From Acidobacteriota bacterium (GTDB lineage: Bacteria > Acidobacteriota > Terriglobia > Bryobacterales > Bryobacteraceae), in the NCBI GenBank assembly GCA_016213775.1, contig JACQZR010000147.1:62001-126000 (forward strand): 64,000 bases of DNA. The letters run 5' to 3'. Of this stretch, positions 1-8,592 are shown piece after piece (the stretch's first letter is position 1; each line of letters opens with the position of its first letter). The notes beneath the pieces are model-generated. The model saw nothing but the letters and a program-made list of their open reading frames with translations, searched no databases and was not told the DNA's origin. The translations under genes and the position numbers were made by a program.

Positions 1-1397
1 CCGACCCCGTATTGCGCCATCAATAGGTCGTAGACCGTGGTGACCGTGACCGTCGAGCCGTCCGCCAGCAAAAGCTTCTTCACAGGTACTCCGCGCATCA
101 CCTGCATACCTGCCCCGAAGTCGTCCAGCCGGACCTGTACCGATCCTTCTTCGCTGCCCAACAGTGTCAGCGCCGGTTGAATCTCACTGCCATCCAAGCC
201 ATCTTTGAGCAACAGGTTCCATTTGCCCTTTTCCTTCTTGGCCCAGCGATCCCCGCTGCTGCCCATCGGCATCTTTGGCTTGTTCTCTCCCGTGTCCCAC
301 ATCAGAAACTTCCAATCGCCGTTCTCGATTCCGGCATATGGCGCCACCCGGTTGGCTCGCAGCAGTTGACCGGCCTGATAGGAACCGTTGCTCTCGACGA
401 GTTCCACCAGGTACGGACAATCCGTAAAACGCTTGCAGTAGTCGACGAAATATGGCTCCTGAGCCTCGTGGTGGAACTCCTTCAGCAGCACATGCGACAC
501 GGCCATCCAGAACGCGCCGTCCTGGCCTGCATTGACCGGAATCCACTCGTCGGCGTACTTGGCCACTTGGTTGAAGTCCGGTGCAAACACCCACATCTTG
601 GTGCCGTTGTGCCGGGATTCGGCGGCGAAATGACAGTCCGGGGTGCGGGTCATGTTGAGGTTTGAACCCATCACGGCCAGCAGCTTGGCGTTGTACCAGT
701 CCGCCGATTCGTGCACGTCGGTCTGCTCTCCCCAGATCTCCGGAGATGCGGGAGGCAGGTCGGAATACCAGTCGTAGAATGAAAGAGCGACGCCGCCCAT
801 CAACTGCAGCATGCGCGCTCCCGACGCATAGCTGATCATCGACATTGCCGGGATTGGCGAGAAGCCAGCGATGCGGTCCGGACCCCATTTCTTGGTTGTA
901 TGGATGCAGGAGGCGGCAATCAGCTCAGCAGCGGTGTCCCAGTCCATGCGCCGGAATCCACCCTTGCCACGCGCCCGCTGCCATCGTGCACGCTTCTCCG
1001 GATCCTCCACCAGTGATCGCCATGCATCGACGGGATCGTCGTGTTCCGCGCGCGCGATCCTCCAAAGGTCGAGCAGGGCGCCTCGCACGTAGGGGTACTT
1101 CACCCGAAGCGGGCTGTACAAATACCAGGAATAGGAGATACCGCGCTGGCAACCGCGCGGCTCGTAGGGTGGCAGGCCGCTTTCCAGCTTCGGGTAATCC
1201 AGCCCTTGCATCTCCCAGGTGACGATCCCGTCTTTGACGTAGATCTGCCAGGTGCATCCGCCCGTACAATTCACTCCATGCGTGCTGCGGACAATCTTGT
1301 CGTGCTGCCACCGGTTGCGATAGAACTCCTCCCAGCCGCGCAACGCCGGGTTCGTCTCGTCCTTGATCCACGTCAGTGGTCCATTGCTCTCGGTCAT
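1..1397 (-). CDS. narG: Respiratory nitrate reductase alpha subunit, 5' part
   Basis: Molybdopterin subunit that reduces nitrate to nitrite at the inner membrane. The frame is open from the ATG at 1397 to the window edge: about 465 of roughly 1,200 residues are visible, so the end is missing. The N-terminal Fe-S motif HGVNCTGGC (His40, Cys44, Cys48) with a later Cys83 is the FS0 ligand set of NarG. The stretch [12 protein letters not shown] puts Asp254 at the expected Mo-ligand position. The start overlaps the stop of the upstream cytochrome gene (ATGA), so the two are translationally coupled. The nar partners narH, narJ and narI would lie beyond the left edge. Confidence 0.93.
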   Translation of the reverse strand, partial: MTESNGPLTWIKDETNPALRGWEEFYRNRWQHDKIVRSTHGVNCTGGCTWQIYVKDGIVTWEMQGLDYPKLESGLPPYEPRGCQRGISYSWYLYSPLRVKYPYVRGALLDLWRIARAEHDDPVDAWRSLVEDPEKRARWQRARGKGGFRRMDWDTAAELIAASCIHTTKKWGPDRIAGFSPIPAMSMISYASGARMLQLMGGVALSFYDWYSDLPPASPEIWGEQTDVHESADWYNAKLLAVMGSNLNMTRTPDCHFAAESRHNGTKMWVFAPDFNQVAKYADEWIPVNAGQDGAFWMAVSHVLLKEFHHEAQEPYFVDYCKRFTDCPYLVELVESNGSYQAGQLLRANRVAPYAGIENGDWKFLMWDTGENKPKMPMGSSGDRWAKKEKGKWNLLLKDGLDGSEIQPALTLLGSEEGSVQVRLDDFGAGMQVMRGVPVKKLLLADGSTVTVTTVYDLLMAQYGV

Positions 1398-2251
1398 TCT
1401 TCACCTCGGTGCGTGCTGCTCAACACGAGCGGTTTCCGTACGGCTCGAAAACGTGCTTTCCACGCCGAATCGAACATCACCAGACTAAATGCCGCACCGC
1501 CCAAGCCCAGCAGCAGGAACGTGAGCGGTGCGGCGGATTGATCCTCTCCGCCTTTCTTCGCCTCATCCTCCAGGAACGCCACCAAGGGCAGAATCTCCTC
1601 TGACTGCAGAGCGTGCCGCTTGAAGATCGGCGACATCGTTGGCCCAGGCGGGGCGGTCAGCCATGCCGCAAGCTGCTTGCGACCCTCCAGCCGTTCGAAC
1701 ACCAGCGTCAGATCCGGCCCCAACTTCCCTCCGCCAAGACCGCCCAAATCTCTCGCCGTATGGCAGGACACGCAGGAAGGGCCGCCCTTGACAAGATGCT
1801 GAATCCCCAAAAACACAGTCTTGCCCTGCGCGATTTCTGCTGATGTGAACGGGCGATCGGTAATCTGGAGCCCGATGAACTGCGATTTCTCCAGCTTGGA
1901 TTCAGCGGCAATCAGATTCAGAAGCGATTCGGCCCGGTTACGGTTCATGCCGCTGATGGCAGGCATCACCACGCCTCGTGCTTCCTGTTGCAGCTTCTGC
2001 GCATACGGATCGCCTGAGTCGAGCATCGCCTGCGGATTCGACAGAAACCGCACCAGCCACTCGCGCTCTTTGCGGTCCTGCACACCTTTGAGATCCGGCC
2101 CTGTCAGGCGTCCCCCTCCGATCGTGTGGCAACTGGTGCAGTTCTCCCGGAAAAAGTCTGCGGGTTCTTGCCCCCATGCCCGACACGCCGCCGCCAGCAG
2201 AACGCCGCAACAGATCCCGATCCGCTTCCGCCTACCAACTGGTTCTTTCAT
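1394..2251 (-). CDS. Diheme c-type cytochrome, membrane-anchored
   Basis: 285 residues with an N-terminal signal segment (about 10-27), two heme c motifs (CTSCH at 38-42 and CVSCH at 160-164) and a likely C-terminal membrane helix (about 243-262). It should be an exported electron carrier held in the membrane. It lies directly before narG with a 4-bp ATGA overlap. The order resembles the narC-narGHJI arrangement of Thermus, where a diheme cytochrome is part of the nitrate reductase complex. By analogy it probably passes electrons to or from the nitrate reductase; that role is inferred from position. Confidence 0.85.
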   Translation of the reverse strand: MKEPVGRRKRIGICCGVLLAAACRAWGQEPADFFRENCTSCHTIGGGRLTGPDLKGVQDRKEREWLVRFLSNPQAMLDSGDPYAQKLQQEARGVVMPAISGMNRNRAESLLNLIAAESKLEKSQFIGLQITDRPFTSAEIAQGKTVFLGIQHLVKGGPSCVSCHTARDLGGLGGGKLGPDLTLVFERLEGRKQLAAWLTAPPGPTMSPIFKRHALQSEEILPLVAFLEDEAKKGGEDQSAAPLTFLLLGLGGAAFSLVMFDSAWKARFRAVRKPLVLSSTHRGEE

Positions 2252-2703
2252 ATGTCCGCTCCCGCATGCCGGCCGCTTTTATCGTGCGAGCCGACTGTCA
2301 ATCGCCTCTCCACCAGATGTTTGATCGTTGTATTCGCCAAAAAACTGCGAACGGCTGTCCGCGCTTCGCGGCAACTTTCGTGAGCCACACAAGGATTCGC
2401 CTCCGAACAACCCCTCGCTCCACTCAGTAGACACCGAGTGTTCGACGTTCGCCCGTCGATGACGTCCACGACGTCGATGAGGTGAATGTCTTCCGGTTTT
2501 CGTCGCAGTCGGTACCCACCCTTGATGCCGCGTGAGGCGTCTACAATCCCGGCGTTGCCCAAGGCCCACAGGATTTTCGACAGGTAGTTCGCAGGGACAT
2601 CGGCGCGGCGCGCCAGCTCCCAGCCGAGTAGGGGTCCGCCCGCAGGGAGGGTGGCCAGTTCGACGAGGGCTCGCAAGGCATGCTCGCTGGTAGCAGTTAG
2701 CAT
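2248..2703 (-). CDS. Rrf2-family regulator with cysteine cluster
   Basis: 151 residues: an Rrf2 winged helix-turn-helix at the N-terminus (helix about 28-60, with the typical GIKGGY wing), then a cysteine cluster with Cys91, Cys99, Cys105 and Cys111. The first three match the spacing region of the [4Fe-4S] ligands in NsrR, so an NO- or redox-sensing Fe-S regulator is likely. It overlaps the cytochrome start by ATGA and is the first gene of the nar operon, so it probably regulates that operon and itself. An 8-bp palindrome TTCATGAA at 2714-2721, just before its start, is a weak operator candidate. Confidence 0.87.
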   Translation of the reverse strand: MLTATSEHALRALVELATLPAGGPLLGWELARRADVPANYLSKILWALGNAGIVDASRGIKGGYRLRRKPEDIHLIDVVDVIDGRTSNTRCLLSGARGCSEANPCVAHESCREARTAVRSFLANTTIKHLVERRLTVGSHDKSGRHAGADI

Positions 2704-2853
2704 TGTTCATTTGTTCATGAAGAACTGGTCAACTTGCCCAGCAATTCCCTAACCGTTGCTTTTGCAGTATTTACTTCATTACATCGCGCAAGAACCCAAC
2801 TCTATCGGCTGGGTGAGTTGACGCAGATCGGTGCATTTCACCCACTTCCGCCG

Positions 2854-3399
2854 TCAGGATGCACGGCCTTGCACTGCGCTGCTCCCGAGGAATTCTATCA
2901 GGCGCGACTCCGTCGCCCGCAGCCGTACCGCCACCATTGCCGCGACCTTCGGGAAGAAGGCCGCCCCCAGCCGCTCATCCCTCTTACAGGCTTTTTTCAA
3001 CCGGTCGCCTCGCAGCCGGATCACAAGGCTTGCCTCCCGAGCCCGGATCTGGAATGCCCGGTACGGCTTGTCCACCAGCGCCGACCAGCCGAACGCTTCT
3101 CCACCGTGGAGGTGTTGGATACACACGGTATAGACCGGCGTTTGCAGTTCCAGCGACATGGTTCCCGACACCAGGAGATAGAAGTACCGCGATCGTTCGC
3201 CCGATCCGAAAACCACCTGCTCCGGAGCGACCCCTACACATTCGGCCATCGCTGACAGAGTGGCGAGTTGCGGTGCCTTCATTCCCCGCGTAAAAGGGTG
3301 TATCCGTAACAGCGTCGATATTTGCGATTGCGTCAATGACTGTTGCCGTTTGCTCCCGATTCCACGCGGCTTCGACAAGGTCATCCCCGTTGGTTGCAT
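2854..3399 (-). CDS. Cyclic-nucleotide-binding domain protein without HTH
   Basis: 181 residues. A CRP-like cNMP-binding beta-roll spans about 30-150 (FYLLVSG, then GGEAFGWSALV). The C-terminus is a short helix with RLRATESRLIEF and then ends, so the DNA-binding wing of CRP/FNR is absent. The role is unclear: it may be a sensor or a partner subunit. It overlaps the upstream Cys-rich gene by 19 bp, so the two are one transcription unit. An alternative start is Met6. A regulatory link to nitrate respiration is inferred only from position next to the nar operon. Confidence 0.72.
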   Translation of the reverse strand: MQPTGMTLSKPRGIGSKRQQSLTQSQISTLLRIHPFTRGMKAPQLATLSAMAECVGVAPEQVVFGSGERSRYFYLLVSGTMSLELQTPVYTVCIQHLHGGEAFGWSALVDKPYRAFQIRAREASLVIRLRGDRLKKACKRDERLGAAFFPKVAAMVAVRLRATESRLIEFLGSSAVQGRAS

Positions 3400-3794
3400 G
3401 GCTCGTTTTGGAATGCGTCGATTGTATGTTCCAGCGCTTCAATTACCAGGGAGGGGTTACTTGACTTGTTGTGGCCACTGAATGTCAGCGAAGGAACTTG
3501 CAGGAAAGTGGCAATTACCATGGCCGCAGGGACCCTGTCTCGGAGTTCACAGCCACCTTCGGCCTCCAACCGCGGACACGTCGTGCAGAGTTCCTCGCGT
3601 ATGGCCGGGAAATACGCCTTGGCGCCATCACCCTTGACGGACACAATCGCCTTGGCGACCTGTGGAAGATACCGAATGGGCCGGCAACGCTCCTCATCCC
3701 GCAAACGGCACTCACCATTTGCCTGCCCCTCGCCACAAATGCCGCAGATCTCTCGACACAACGCGGCACGCACGTCCTCGAGTGGATTGGTCAT
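3381..3794 (-). CDS. Cysteine-rich hypothetical protein
   Basis: 137 residues with eight cysteines in two groups: C-x3-C-x2-C with further cysteines near residues 13-37, and CTTC plus another near 70-82. The spacing suggests metal or Fe-S binding, but I do not recognise the family. It is soluble, with no signal peptide or membrane segment. Its 3' end overlaps the start of the cNMP-binding protein, and codon use looks like real coding sequence. The pair could form a redox/ligand sensor module for the adjacent nar operon; this is speculation from context. Confidence 0.6.
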   Translation of the reverse strand: MTNPLEDVRAALCREICGICGEGQANGECRLRDEERCRPIRYLPQVAKAIVSVKGDGAKAYFPAIREELCTTCPRLEAEGGCELRDRVPAAMVIATFLQVPSLTFSGHNKSSNPSLVIEALEHTIDAFQNEPCNQRG

Positions 3795-4228
3795 CCCAGC
3801 CTCCTCACACAGTCCTCGTTCGAAAGCGCTGTAGCAAGCGTGATTCCATCCGGATCATTGAAGGTGCCTACGGGGCAACCGGCCAGGCAGTTCGAGGTAT
3901 TCAGTTGGGCGGCTCAGCGTGAAAACGTGGACGGCACCGGCCGTCGTAGACCTTTTCATGTGGTTGTCGTATCGCTGCTACAAGGCAAAAGGCAAGGAGT
4001 CGATCTCCATCTTTGGTGGGCATGGCTTCGTAAACCAGCTTGGCGCCGTCGAGTATTCGCGCCCGCGACGATTCCGTGCCATGCTGTGTCAGTGGCTCGG
4101 TGTAGTTCGGAGTGTTTGGCCGGAGTGTCCAGCTCGAATCAGTAGTGATGGTCAGACTGTCGTTTTGGACCGCTCGCGGCTCCGTCTCGACACTATCTCT
4201 TGCTTCGCCATCAGGCCCTGAAGTCTGA
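3795..4228 (-). other. Intergenic region with a possible gene remnant
   Basis: No intact gene. On the minus strand a stop-free frame of about 110 codons (roughly 4228 down to 3900) reads plausibly as protein, with pieces such as LDGAKLVYEAMPTKDGDRLL, but it has no start codon near its beginning and ends in a short unstructured tail. It may be the tail of a decayed gene whose front was lost together with the TonB receptor next door. No family is recognised. Confidence 0.3.
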
Positions 4229-5530
4229 TCAGAACGTTACTCGAAGCGCTAGTTGAACAGTCCTTGGCAGATTCGCCTGCGAAGTGATGCGCCCGAAATC
4301 ATTGCTCGTCGGATTCACCTGGGGAGCGTTAAAGATCGGGTGATTGGCCAAGTGGAACGCCTCGGCGCGAAGCTGCACGTCGAAGGCGCGATTGATGTTG
4401 GACGCGTCGAAGTCGAGGTCGCCGCCTCGGAAAATAACGTTGCCGAATCCGACCGGGGCTCCGGATTGAAGCGAGTAAATAGCAGCGACCTGCCAACCAC
4501 CAACCAGACGGTCAGTCCACGGTCCGACAGAGCCCGCAACTCGTTTGCCCTTGCCGAAGGGTAGATCGTACACGCCCGAGAAGACGAACCGCAGAGGGCG
4601 GTCCTCTCCCGCCACGCGGTAATCCAGGTTCGCCGCAGAGGGGAACCGGCAACATGTGGAAATTAGAGAGGCCTACTATTTGCGCGTCGGTGCGCACGCC
4701 GCCGTTGCCGGAGAACTGCGGGAAAGGCCGAAGCAGATTCTCGGCGGAGGTAGTGTTCCCATTGAGGCCGGTCCCTGGTAGCAGACCCCGGAACGGGTTG
4801 GCGACCACCGCGGTCAACCGGTTAATCGCGTTCTGATCGCGCAACGTTGCGGTGGACAGAAACCCAATCGGGACGAAGTTGATGTCCCGGTCCACTCCAC
4901 AGATTCTCAGCACGCGATCCGATGTAACCCAATTCGAGAAGCAGGTTCTGTCCCATTTGGCGCTGTGTTGAGATTCCAACGCAGCGTGTAAGGCTGATCA
5001 AGCTCACGCTGCACAAACCTCACGCTTTGTCCAAGGAACGTGTTGACACCTCGCGTGCTTCCAACCGGCGGAAGAATCCCATTGGGGAAAGGATTGCTCA
5101 GCGTCGCCGCCGGCGTCAGGAAATTGTCTGGGGTCGAGACGAACCGTGTCGTCTGGCTGAAGCCTGGCTGCTGGACGCCAAAAGTACCAAAGGTATTAAA
5201 GAACAGTCCGATTCCTCCCCGGACGACGCTTCTGCCGCCAAGCCATAGAGGTGACCAGGCAAAACCGAAACGCGGACTGTACGCCGTATCGGGGGTGCTG
5301 TAGATTGTCCGGTGATCCGGATCCGAGAACAGGATACCGCCCACGGGATTGAATCCGCTGTCTGGCCGCAACGCGGGAGGATTGGCTGCGAAGGCCGCGC
5401 GCGCGGCATCGGTGATGCTCAGCGTTGCCGTTGGGTCGAAGCCGCGGACGGCACGGTTGTGGCGTTCAATTGTGCCGGTCTCCTTCTCGTAACGCAGGCC
5501 AAGCCGGCATTTCCTTCGCCACCTCCGCAG
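4229..5530 (-). pseudogene. TonB-dependent receptor remnant, frameshifted and truncated
   Basis: Outer-membrane TonB receptors of the large acidobacterial type end in a beta-barrel with pieces such as YSPRFGFAWSP, VVRGGIGLFFN, FVFSGVYDLPFGKGK and a terminal LRVTF. All of these are present in the right order on the minus strand, but spread over three reading frames (about 5500-4990, 4980-4650 and 4615-4229). The plug and the front of the barrel, usually another 600 or more residues, are missing. At least two frameshifts plus the truncation make it a dead gene. Confidence 0.85.
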
Positions 5531-5566
5531 GCCGCTGTCATCCTTCCCGCAGCGGCCTGACTTTTT
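5528..5566 (+). terminator. Hairpin followed by T-run
   Basis: A perfect 10-bp inverted repeat (CAGGCCGCTG at 5528-5537, CAGCGGCCTG at 5550-5559) with a 12-nt loop, followed by a T-run at 5562-5566. It has the form of an intrinsic terminator reading on the plus strand, although both flanking genes are on the minus strand. On the minus strand it lies 3' of the DinB gene but lacks a T-run. Confidence 0.5.
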
Positions 5567-5613
5567 CGTCATTTCCAAACGTCGATCGGTTGCAACCTTG
5601 ACGCCAGCCTCCA

Positions 5614-6192
5614 CTATGCTCCTCGAGCTGCGGCGTCCACCGTCGTCGTCGGGTCCGCGCCGTCCCAGGTCACATCTGCGGTAGGCCCGTAACTGGATGG
5701 AACGGGACGATCCAGGAGCCGCAAGTAGACGGTAAGCTGAGTGCGATGGTGAGCCGTGTGCAGCACGCGCCTCCAGAACACCCAGATACGTGACCGCGTG
5801 ACGTCGAAGAACGAGACGTTCCCGTGCCACCACTCCTCCGTTCGCTCCGCGAGAAAGACCAGCCGCGGCCGCGCCAGGCTGGTCAACCGCACGCAATACG
5901 ATCTCACGTCTTCTTTGTCGGGAAGGACGATGGAGGCTTCTGGCTCCGGTGCCTGGAGAAACTCGCCGAAGAAGCGCCGCTCACTCAACAGTTGATGACG
6001 GAGGATCTCCCGCACGCTGCTCGATCGCGAGTGTGGCCGCCAGTCAAGGTCCTCGTCGGTGAAGGATCTCCAAACGGACTGCACTTTGTTTGTCTCGCTC
6101 GCGTATGTGTCCAGCAGGTGCTGAAAGGGTAGCGATACGGCGCGAGGAACTTCGTCTCCCGCAATTGCGGTATATGCATACGTCATGGGCAT
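5614..6192 (-). CDS. DinB-family protein
   Basis: 192 residues from the ATG at 6192, chosen because AAGGAGG lies 8 nt upstream; the longer frame to 6255 has no such site. It is a four-helix-bundle DinB/YfiT-like fold, with His residues in the right places for the metal triad: RHQLLSERRFF near the middle and HTAHHRTQL near the end. Members are metal-dependent, often thiol-related enzymes. It is the last gene of the operon, 37 nt after the SDR gene. The substrate is unknown. Confidence 0.75.
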   Translation of the reverse strand: MPMTYAYTAIAGDEVPRAVSLPFQHLLDTYASETNKVQSVWRSFTDEDLDWRPHSRSSSVREILRHQLLSERRFFGEFLQAPEPEASIVLPDKEDVRSYCVRLTSLARPRLVFLAERTEEWWHGNVSFFDVTRSRIWVFWRRVLHTAHHRTQLTVYLRLLDRPVPSSYGPTADVTWDGADPTTTVDAAARGA

Positions 6193-6229
6193 GAGTGTCG
6201 CCTCCTTATTACTACAACGATTGGATCGG

Positions 6230-7000
6230 CTAATTGCGGCCCGCCGTAACACCACCGTCTACCGGTAGTACCGCTCCGGTGATCCAGGATGCCTCCTCGG
6301 ATGCCAGGAAGAGAATCGCGGCGCTGACATCCCTTGGTTGCCCGTTCCGGCCGATCGGGTGGAACGTGTGGAATGTCGCCAGCACATTGGCCGCATCCTC
6401 CTTGCTCAGGAACGTTTCGTATACTGGCGTCTCAACCACCGCAGGCGCTACGGCGTTGATCCGGATACGGAAAGGTGCCAGTTCCAGCGCGAGGTTCCGC
6501 ACCATGGCATGCACGCCTGCGTTGGCTGCGGAGTAGGCGCTCGATGGTGTTGCCCCCACGGCCATGATCGCCCACATCGAGCCGGTTTGGACGATCGCAC
6601 CGCCGCCGCGCTTCTGCATCGCCTTCCCCGCCGCCTGCGCCATGAAGAACTTACCCTTGAGAATGATGTCGAGGAAGTGATCGTAGTCCGCCTCGGAGAT
6701 CTCCAGGAACGGCCTTGGTTTGAAGACGCCGGCATTGTTGATGAGAATGTCCACGCCGCCAAACCGCTCTTCTGCCGCCGCTACCAGTCCATTTGCTGTC
6801 TCGGGGCGGCTGATGTCCCCAGCTACGGCGGCTGACTCATCCCGACCCAGCAGTCTGACCGCGTCGTCGAGCACCTCTCGGCGGCGGCCGTTGAGCACCA
6901 CCTTCGCTCCTTCCGCGACCAGTTGCCGGGCGGTCTCGAGCCCGATGCCCGAACCGCCCCCAGTGACAATGGCGACTTTCCCTTCGAATCGGCGGCTCAT
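6230..7000 (-). CDS. Short-chain dehydrogenase/reductase with altered active site
   Basis: 256 residues, normal SDR length. The nucleotide-binding TGGGSGIG (about 13-20) and NNAG motifs are intact, as is a typical C-terminus (ITGAVLPVDGG). The catalytic YxxxK reads YSAAN: the Lys that lowers the Tyr pKa and holds the nicotinamide ribose is Asn, confirmed at codon level (TAC TCC GCA GCC AAC). It may be inactive, altered in mechanism, or a non-catalytic binding protein. The start overlaps the stop of the upstream isochorismatase-like gene (ATGA). Confidence 0.9.
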   Translation of the reverse strand: MSRRFEGKVAIVTGGGSGIGLETARQLVAEGAKVVLNGRRREVLDDAVRLLGRDESAAVAGDISRPETANGLVAAAEERFGGVDILINNAGVFKPRPFLEISEADYDHFLDIILKGKFFMAQAAGKAMQKRGGGAIVQTGSMWAIMAVGATPSSAYSAANAGVHAMVRNLALELAPFRIRINAVAPAVVETPVYETFLSKEDAANVLATFHTFHPIGRNGQPRDVSAAILFLASEEASWITGAVLPVDGGVTAGRN

Positions 7001-7809
7001 TTCTCTTCCGCCTGGACGGCCTGCATCTTGGAGACTGTCTGGGCGGTACTCCAGACATCGCTCGCCATGAGACGGAAATTGACGAACGCTGCTTCGTAGC
7101 CGTCGAATCCAGGCAACTTGGCGGCTGCCGTAGCGTCTGTCACCACGGTAACCTCGAATCCCTGCTCAAGCAGTTCGCGCATGTGCGACTCCACGCATAG
7201 GTTTGCAGACATACCCGCGAGGATCACTTGACTGACGCCCGCCTTGCGAAGCTGAAGCGCCAGATCGTTGGACTCCGGGCCGAAGACCTTGTGCGGACTG
7301 GTCACCACCGTCTTGCCGTCTTCGATGTAGGGCTTGTACCGATCGAGCCAGTCCGCTCCGGAGCCGCTAAAACCTGTAGTTTTCAAAGCTCCCTTACGGT
7401 CGAACATGCCGATCTTGTGCATCAGGACTTCCAGCGCGCCTCCGAACTTCCATTCATGATCGTGAGGGTAGTAGTAGTGAGGACTCACGAAAACCGGCAT
7501 GCCGGCAGACTTCGCCGCCTGAAAGAGAGATTCGAGGTTCTCCACTGTCTTGTTCTCGCGAACGCTCTCTCCGACCACGCCCCAGGCAACCCCTTTGGGG
7601 TTCAGGAAGTCGTTCTGAGGGTCCGTGATCACCAGGGCTGCCCGTCCTCTCTCCAGTTTCACTCCCGGTCGCGGGACCGGCGCATCCTCGCGCGGCCCCG
7701 AGTAATGGTGAATGGTCGGCTTTTCCTGGGCGAATAGCGGAGAAGTGCTGGGTTGGCCGATGACGAGTGACGCGACGGCGACCACCAGTGATATCGTTCT
7801 GGTCTTCAT
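6997..7809 (-). CDS. Exported isochorismatase-like cysteine hydrolase
   Basis: 270 residues from the ATG at 7809, which has AAGGAGT 9 nt upstream. The first 28 or so residues form a signal peptide, so the enzyme is exported. The cysteine-hydrolase fold shows the catalytic triad: Asp in TDPQNDF, Lys in SPHK and Cys in SANLCVES. Relatives hydrolyse isochorismate, nicotinamide or N-carbamoyl compounds; the substrate here cannot be told. It is coupled to the SDR gene and follows the AhpD-like gene by 44 nt. Confidence 0.87.
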   Translation of the reverse strand: MKTRTISLVVAVASLVIGQPSTSPLFAQEKPTIHHYSGPREDAPVPRPGVKLERGRAALVITDPQNDFLNPKGVAWGVVGESVRENKTVENLESLFQAAKSAGMPVFVSPHYYYPHDHEWKFGGALEVLMHKIGMFDRKGALKTTGFSGSGADWLDRYKPYIEDGKTVVTSPHKVFGPESNDLALQLRKAGVSQVILAGMSANLCVESHMRELLEQGFEVTVVTDATAAAKLPGFDGYEAAFVNFRLMASDVWSTAQTVSKMQAVQAEEK

Positions 7810-7853
7810 CTTGAATGACTCCTTGTTTCTTGATTCGTGTCCGTTCAAAGTGC

Positions 7854-8417
7854 TCAGTCGCAGTGGCAGGAGGCCGCCTGCTCACGCCCGGGCTTTACCT
7901 CGGGGAAGTCGACATCGGTGCCTGCGATGTGATTCACGTAGTTGCTGAAAATGTTCAGCGCCACGTTGGCGATCGTCTCGATGATGTCGGCGTCGGTGAG
8001 GCCTGCCGCTCGCGCCCGCTCGAGACCGCCCGCGCCGATTTCGCCACGCTGCACGACGATGTTGCGGGCGAGTTCGAGAATGGCGTTGGTTCGAGGGTCT
8101 GCCGCCTGCGCGCGCCGGGCAGCGAGGATATCTTGTTCACTTAGCCCTAACTTGCTCCCGACGAAGGTATGCGCGCTCAGGCAATAACCGCACTGATTGA
8201 CTTCGGCCACAGCGAGTGCGATCTGTTCCCGTTGCTTTGCCCCGAGCACGCCTCCGCTTAAAGCGGCGCCGAATCCGAGGTAGGCATCCAGAGCCGCGGG
8301 TGCGTTCCCCAGGACTCGGAAGAGGTTTGGGACGACCCCCAACTTTTTCTGGACGCCCTCGAAGAAAGCCTTTGCCGGGCTGTTGGTCGCTGGATCGATA
8401 GCGTTGATTCTGCTCAT
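7854..8417 (-). CDS. AhpD-like carboxymuconolactone decarboxylase-family protein
   Basis: 187 residues from the ATG at 8417, with AAGGAG 7 nt upstream. The CMD/AhpD helical domain carries the redox motif CGYCLSAHT (Cys-x-x-Cys with the proton-relay His), so a peroxidase-like or alkylhydroperoxidase activity is likely. The C-terminus ends in ASCHCD. It is the first gene of a four-gene operon (AhpD-like, isochorismatase-like, SDR, DinB) behind a sigma-54 promoter, which suggests inducible detoxification or catabolism of a small, perhaps electrophilic, compound. Confidence 0.87.
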   Translation of the reverse strand: MSRINAIDPATNSPAKAFFEGVQKKLGVVPNLFRVLGNAPAALDAYLGFGAALSGGVLGAKQREQIALAVAEVNQCGYCLSAHTFVGSKLGLSEQDILAARRAQAADPRTNAILELARNIVVQRGEIGAGGLERARAAGLTDADIIETIANVALNIFSNYVNHIAGTDVDFPEVKPGREQAASCHCD

Positions 8418-8476
8418 TGTCTGTCTCCTTGTGAAATTGGTGCTGCCGACTTTTCTTGCGGCAGTGCTCTCAGAAT

Positions 8477-8494
8477 GGGCAAGCCTGACACCAA
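8477..8494 (-). promoter_or_regulatory. Sigma-54 (-24/-12) promoter
   Basis: On the minus strand the sequence reads TTGGTGTCAGGCTTGCCC. It has the invariant GG (8492-8491) and GC (8480-8479) exactly 10 nt apart, close to the consensus TTGGCACG-N4-TTGCW. It lies about 62 nt upstream of the AhpD-like start. The adjacent divergent gene encodes a sigma-54 activator, which strongly supports the call. Confidence 0.8.
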
Positions 8495-8562
8495 ACCGAA
8501 TAGTCATCGTAAGCGTTGATTAATGAATAGTTTGGGGGCAGAGTTGGGCGACAAGAGACAGT

Positions 8563-8592
8563 ACGAACTATCGTAGAACTACGAATAGTCGT
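8563..8592. promoter_or_regulatory. Inverted repeat, candidate activator-binding site
   Basis: A near-perfect 14-bp dyad with a 2-bp centre (ACGAACTATCGTAG, AA, CTACGAATAGTCGT). The sub-motif GAATAGT recurs twice more in the intergenic region (near 8498 and 8525). Its centre lies about 87 bp upstream of the -24 element, a normal distance for an enhancer-binding protein. It probably binds the product of the neighbouring activator gene. Confidence 0.6.

Noticed and set aside
3919-4221. 100-codon plus-strand frame next to the Cys-rich gene
   Set aside because: No family match and composition like a shadow; the better-looking reading on the other strand is only a remnant.
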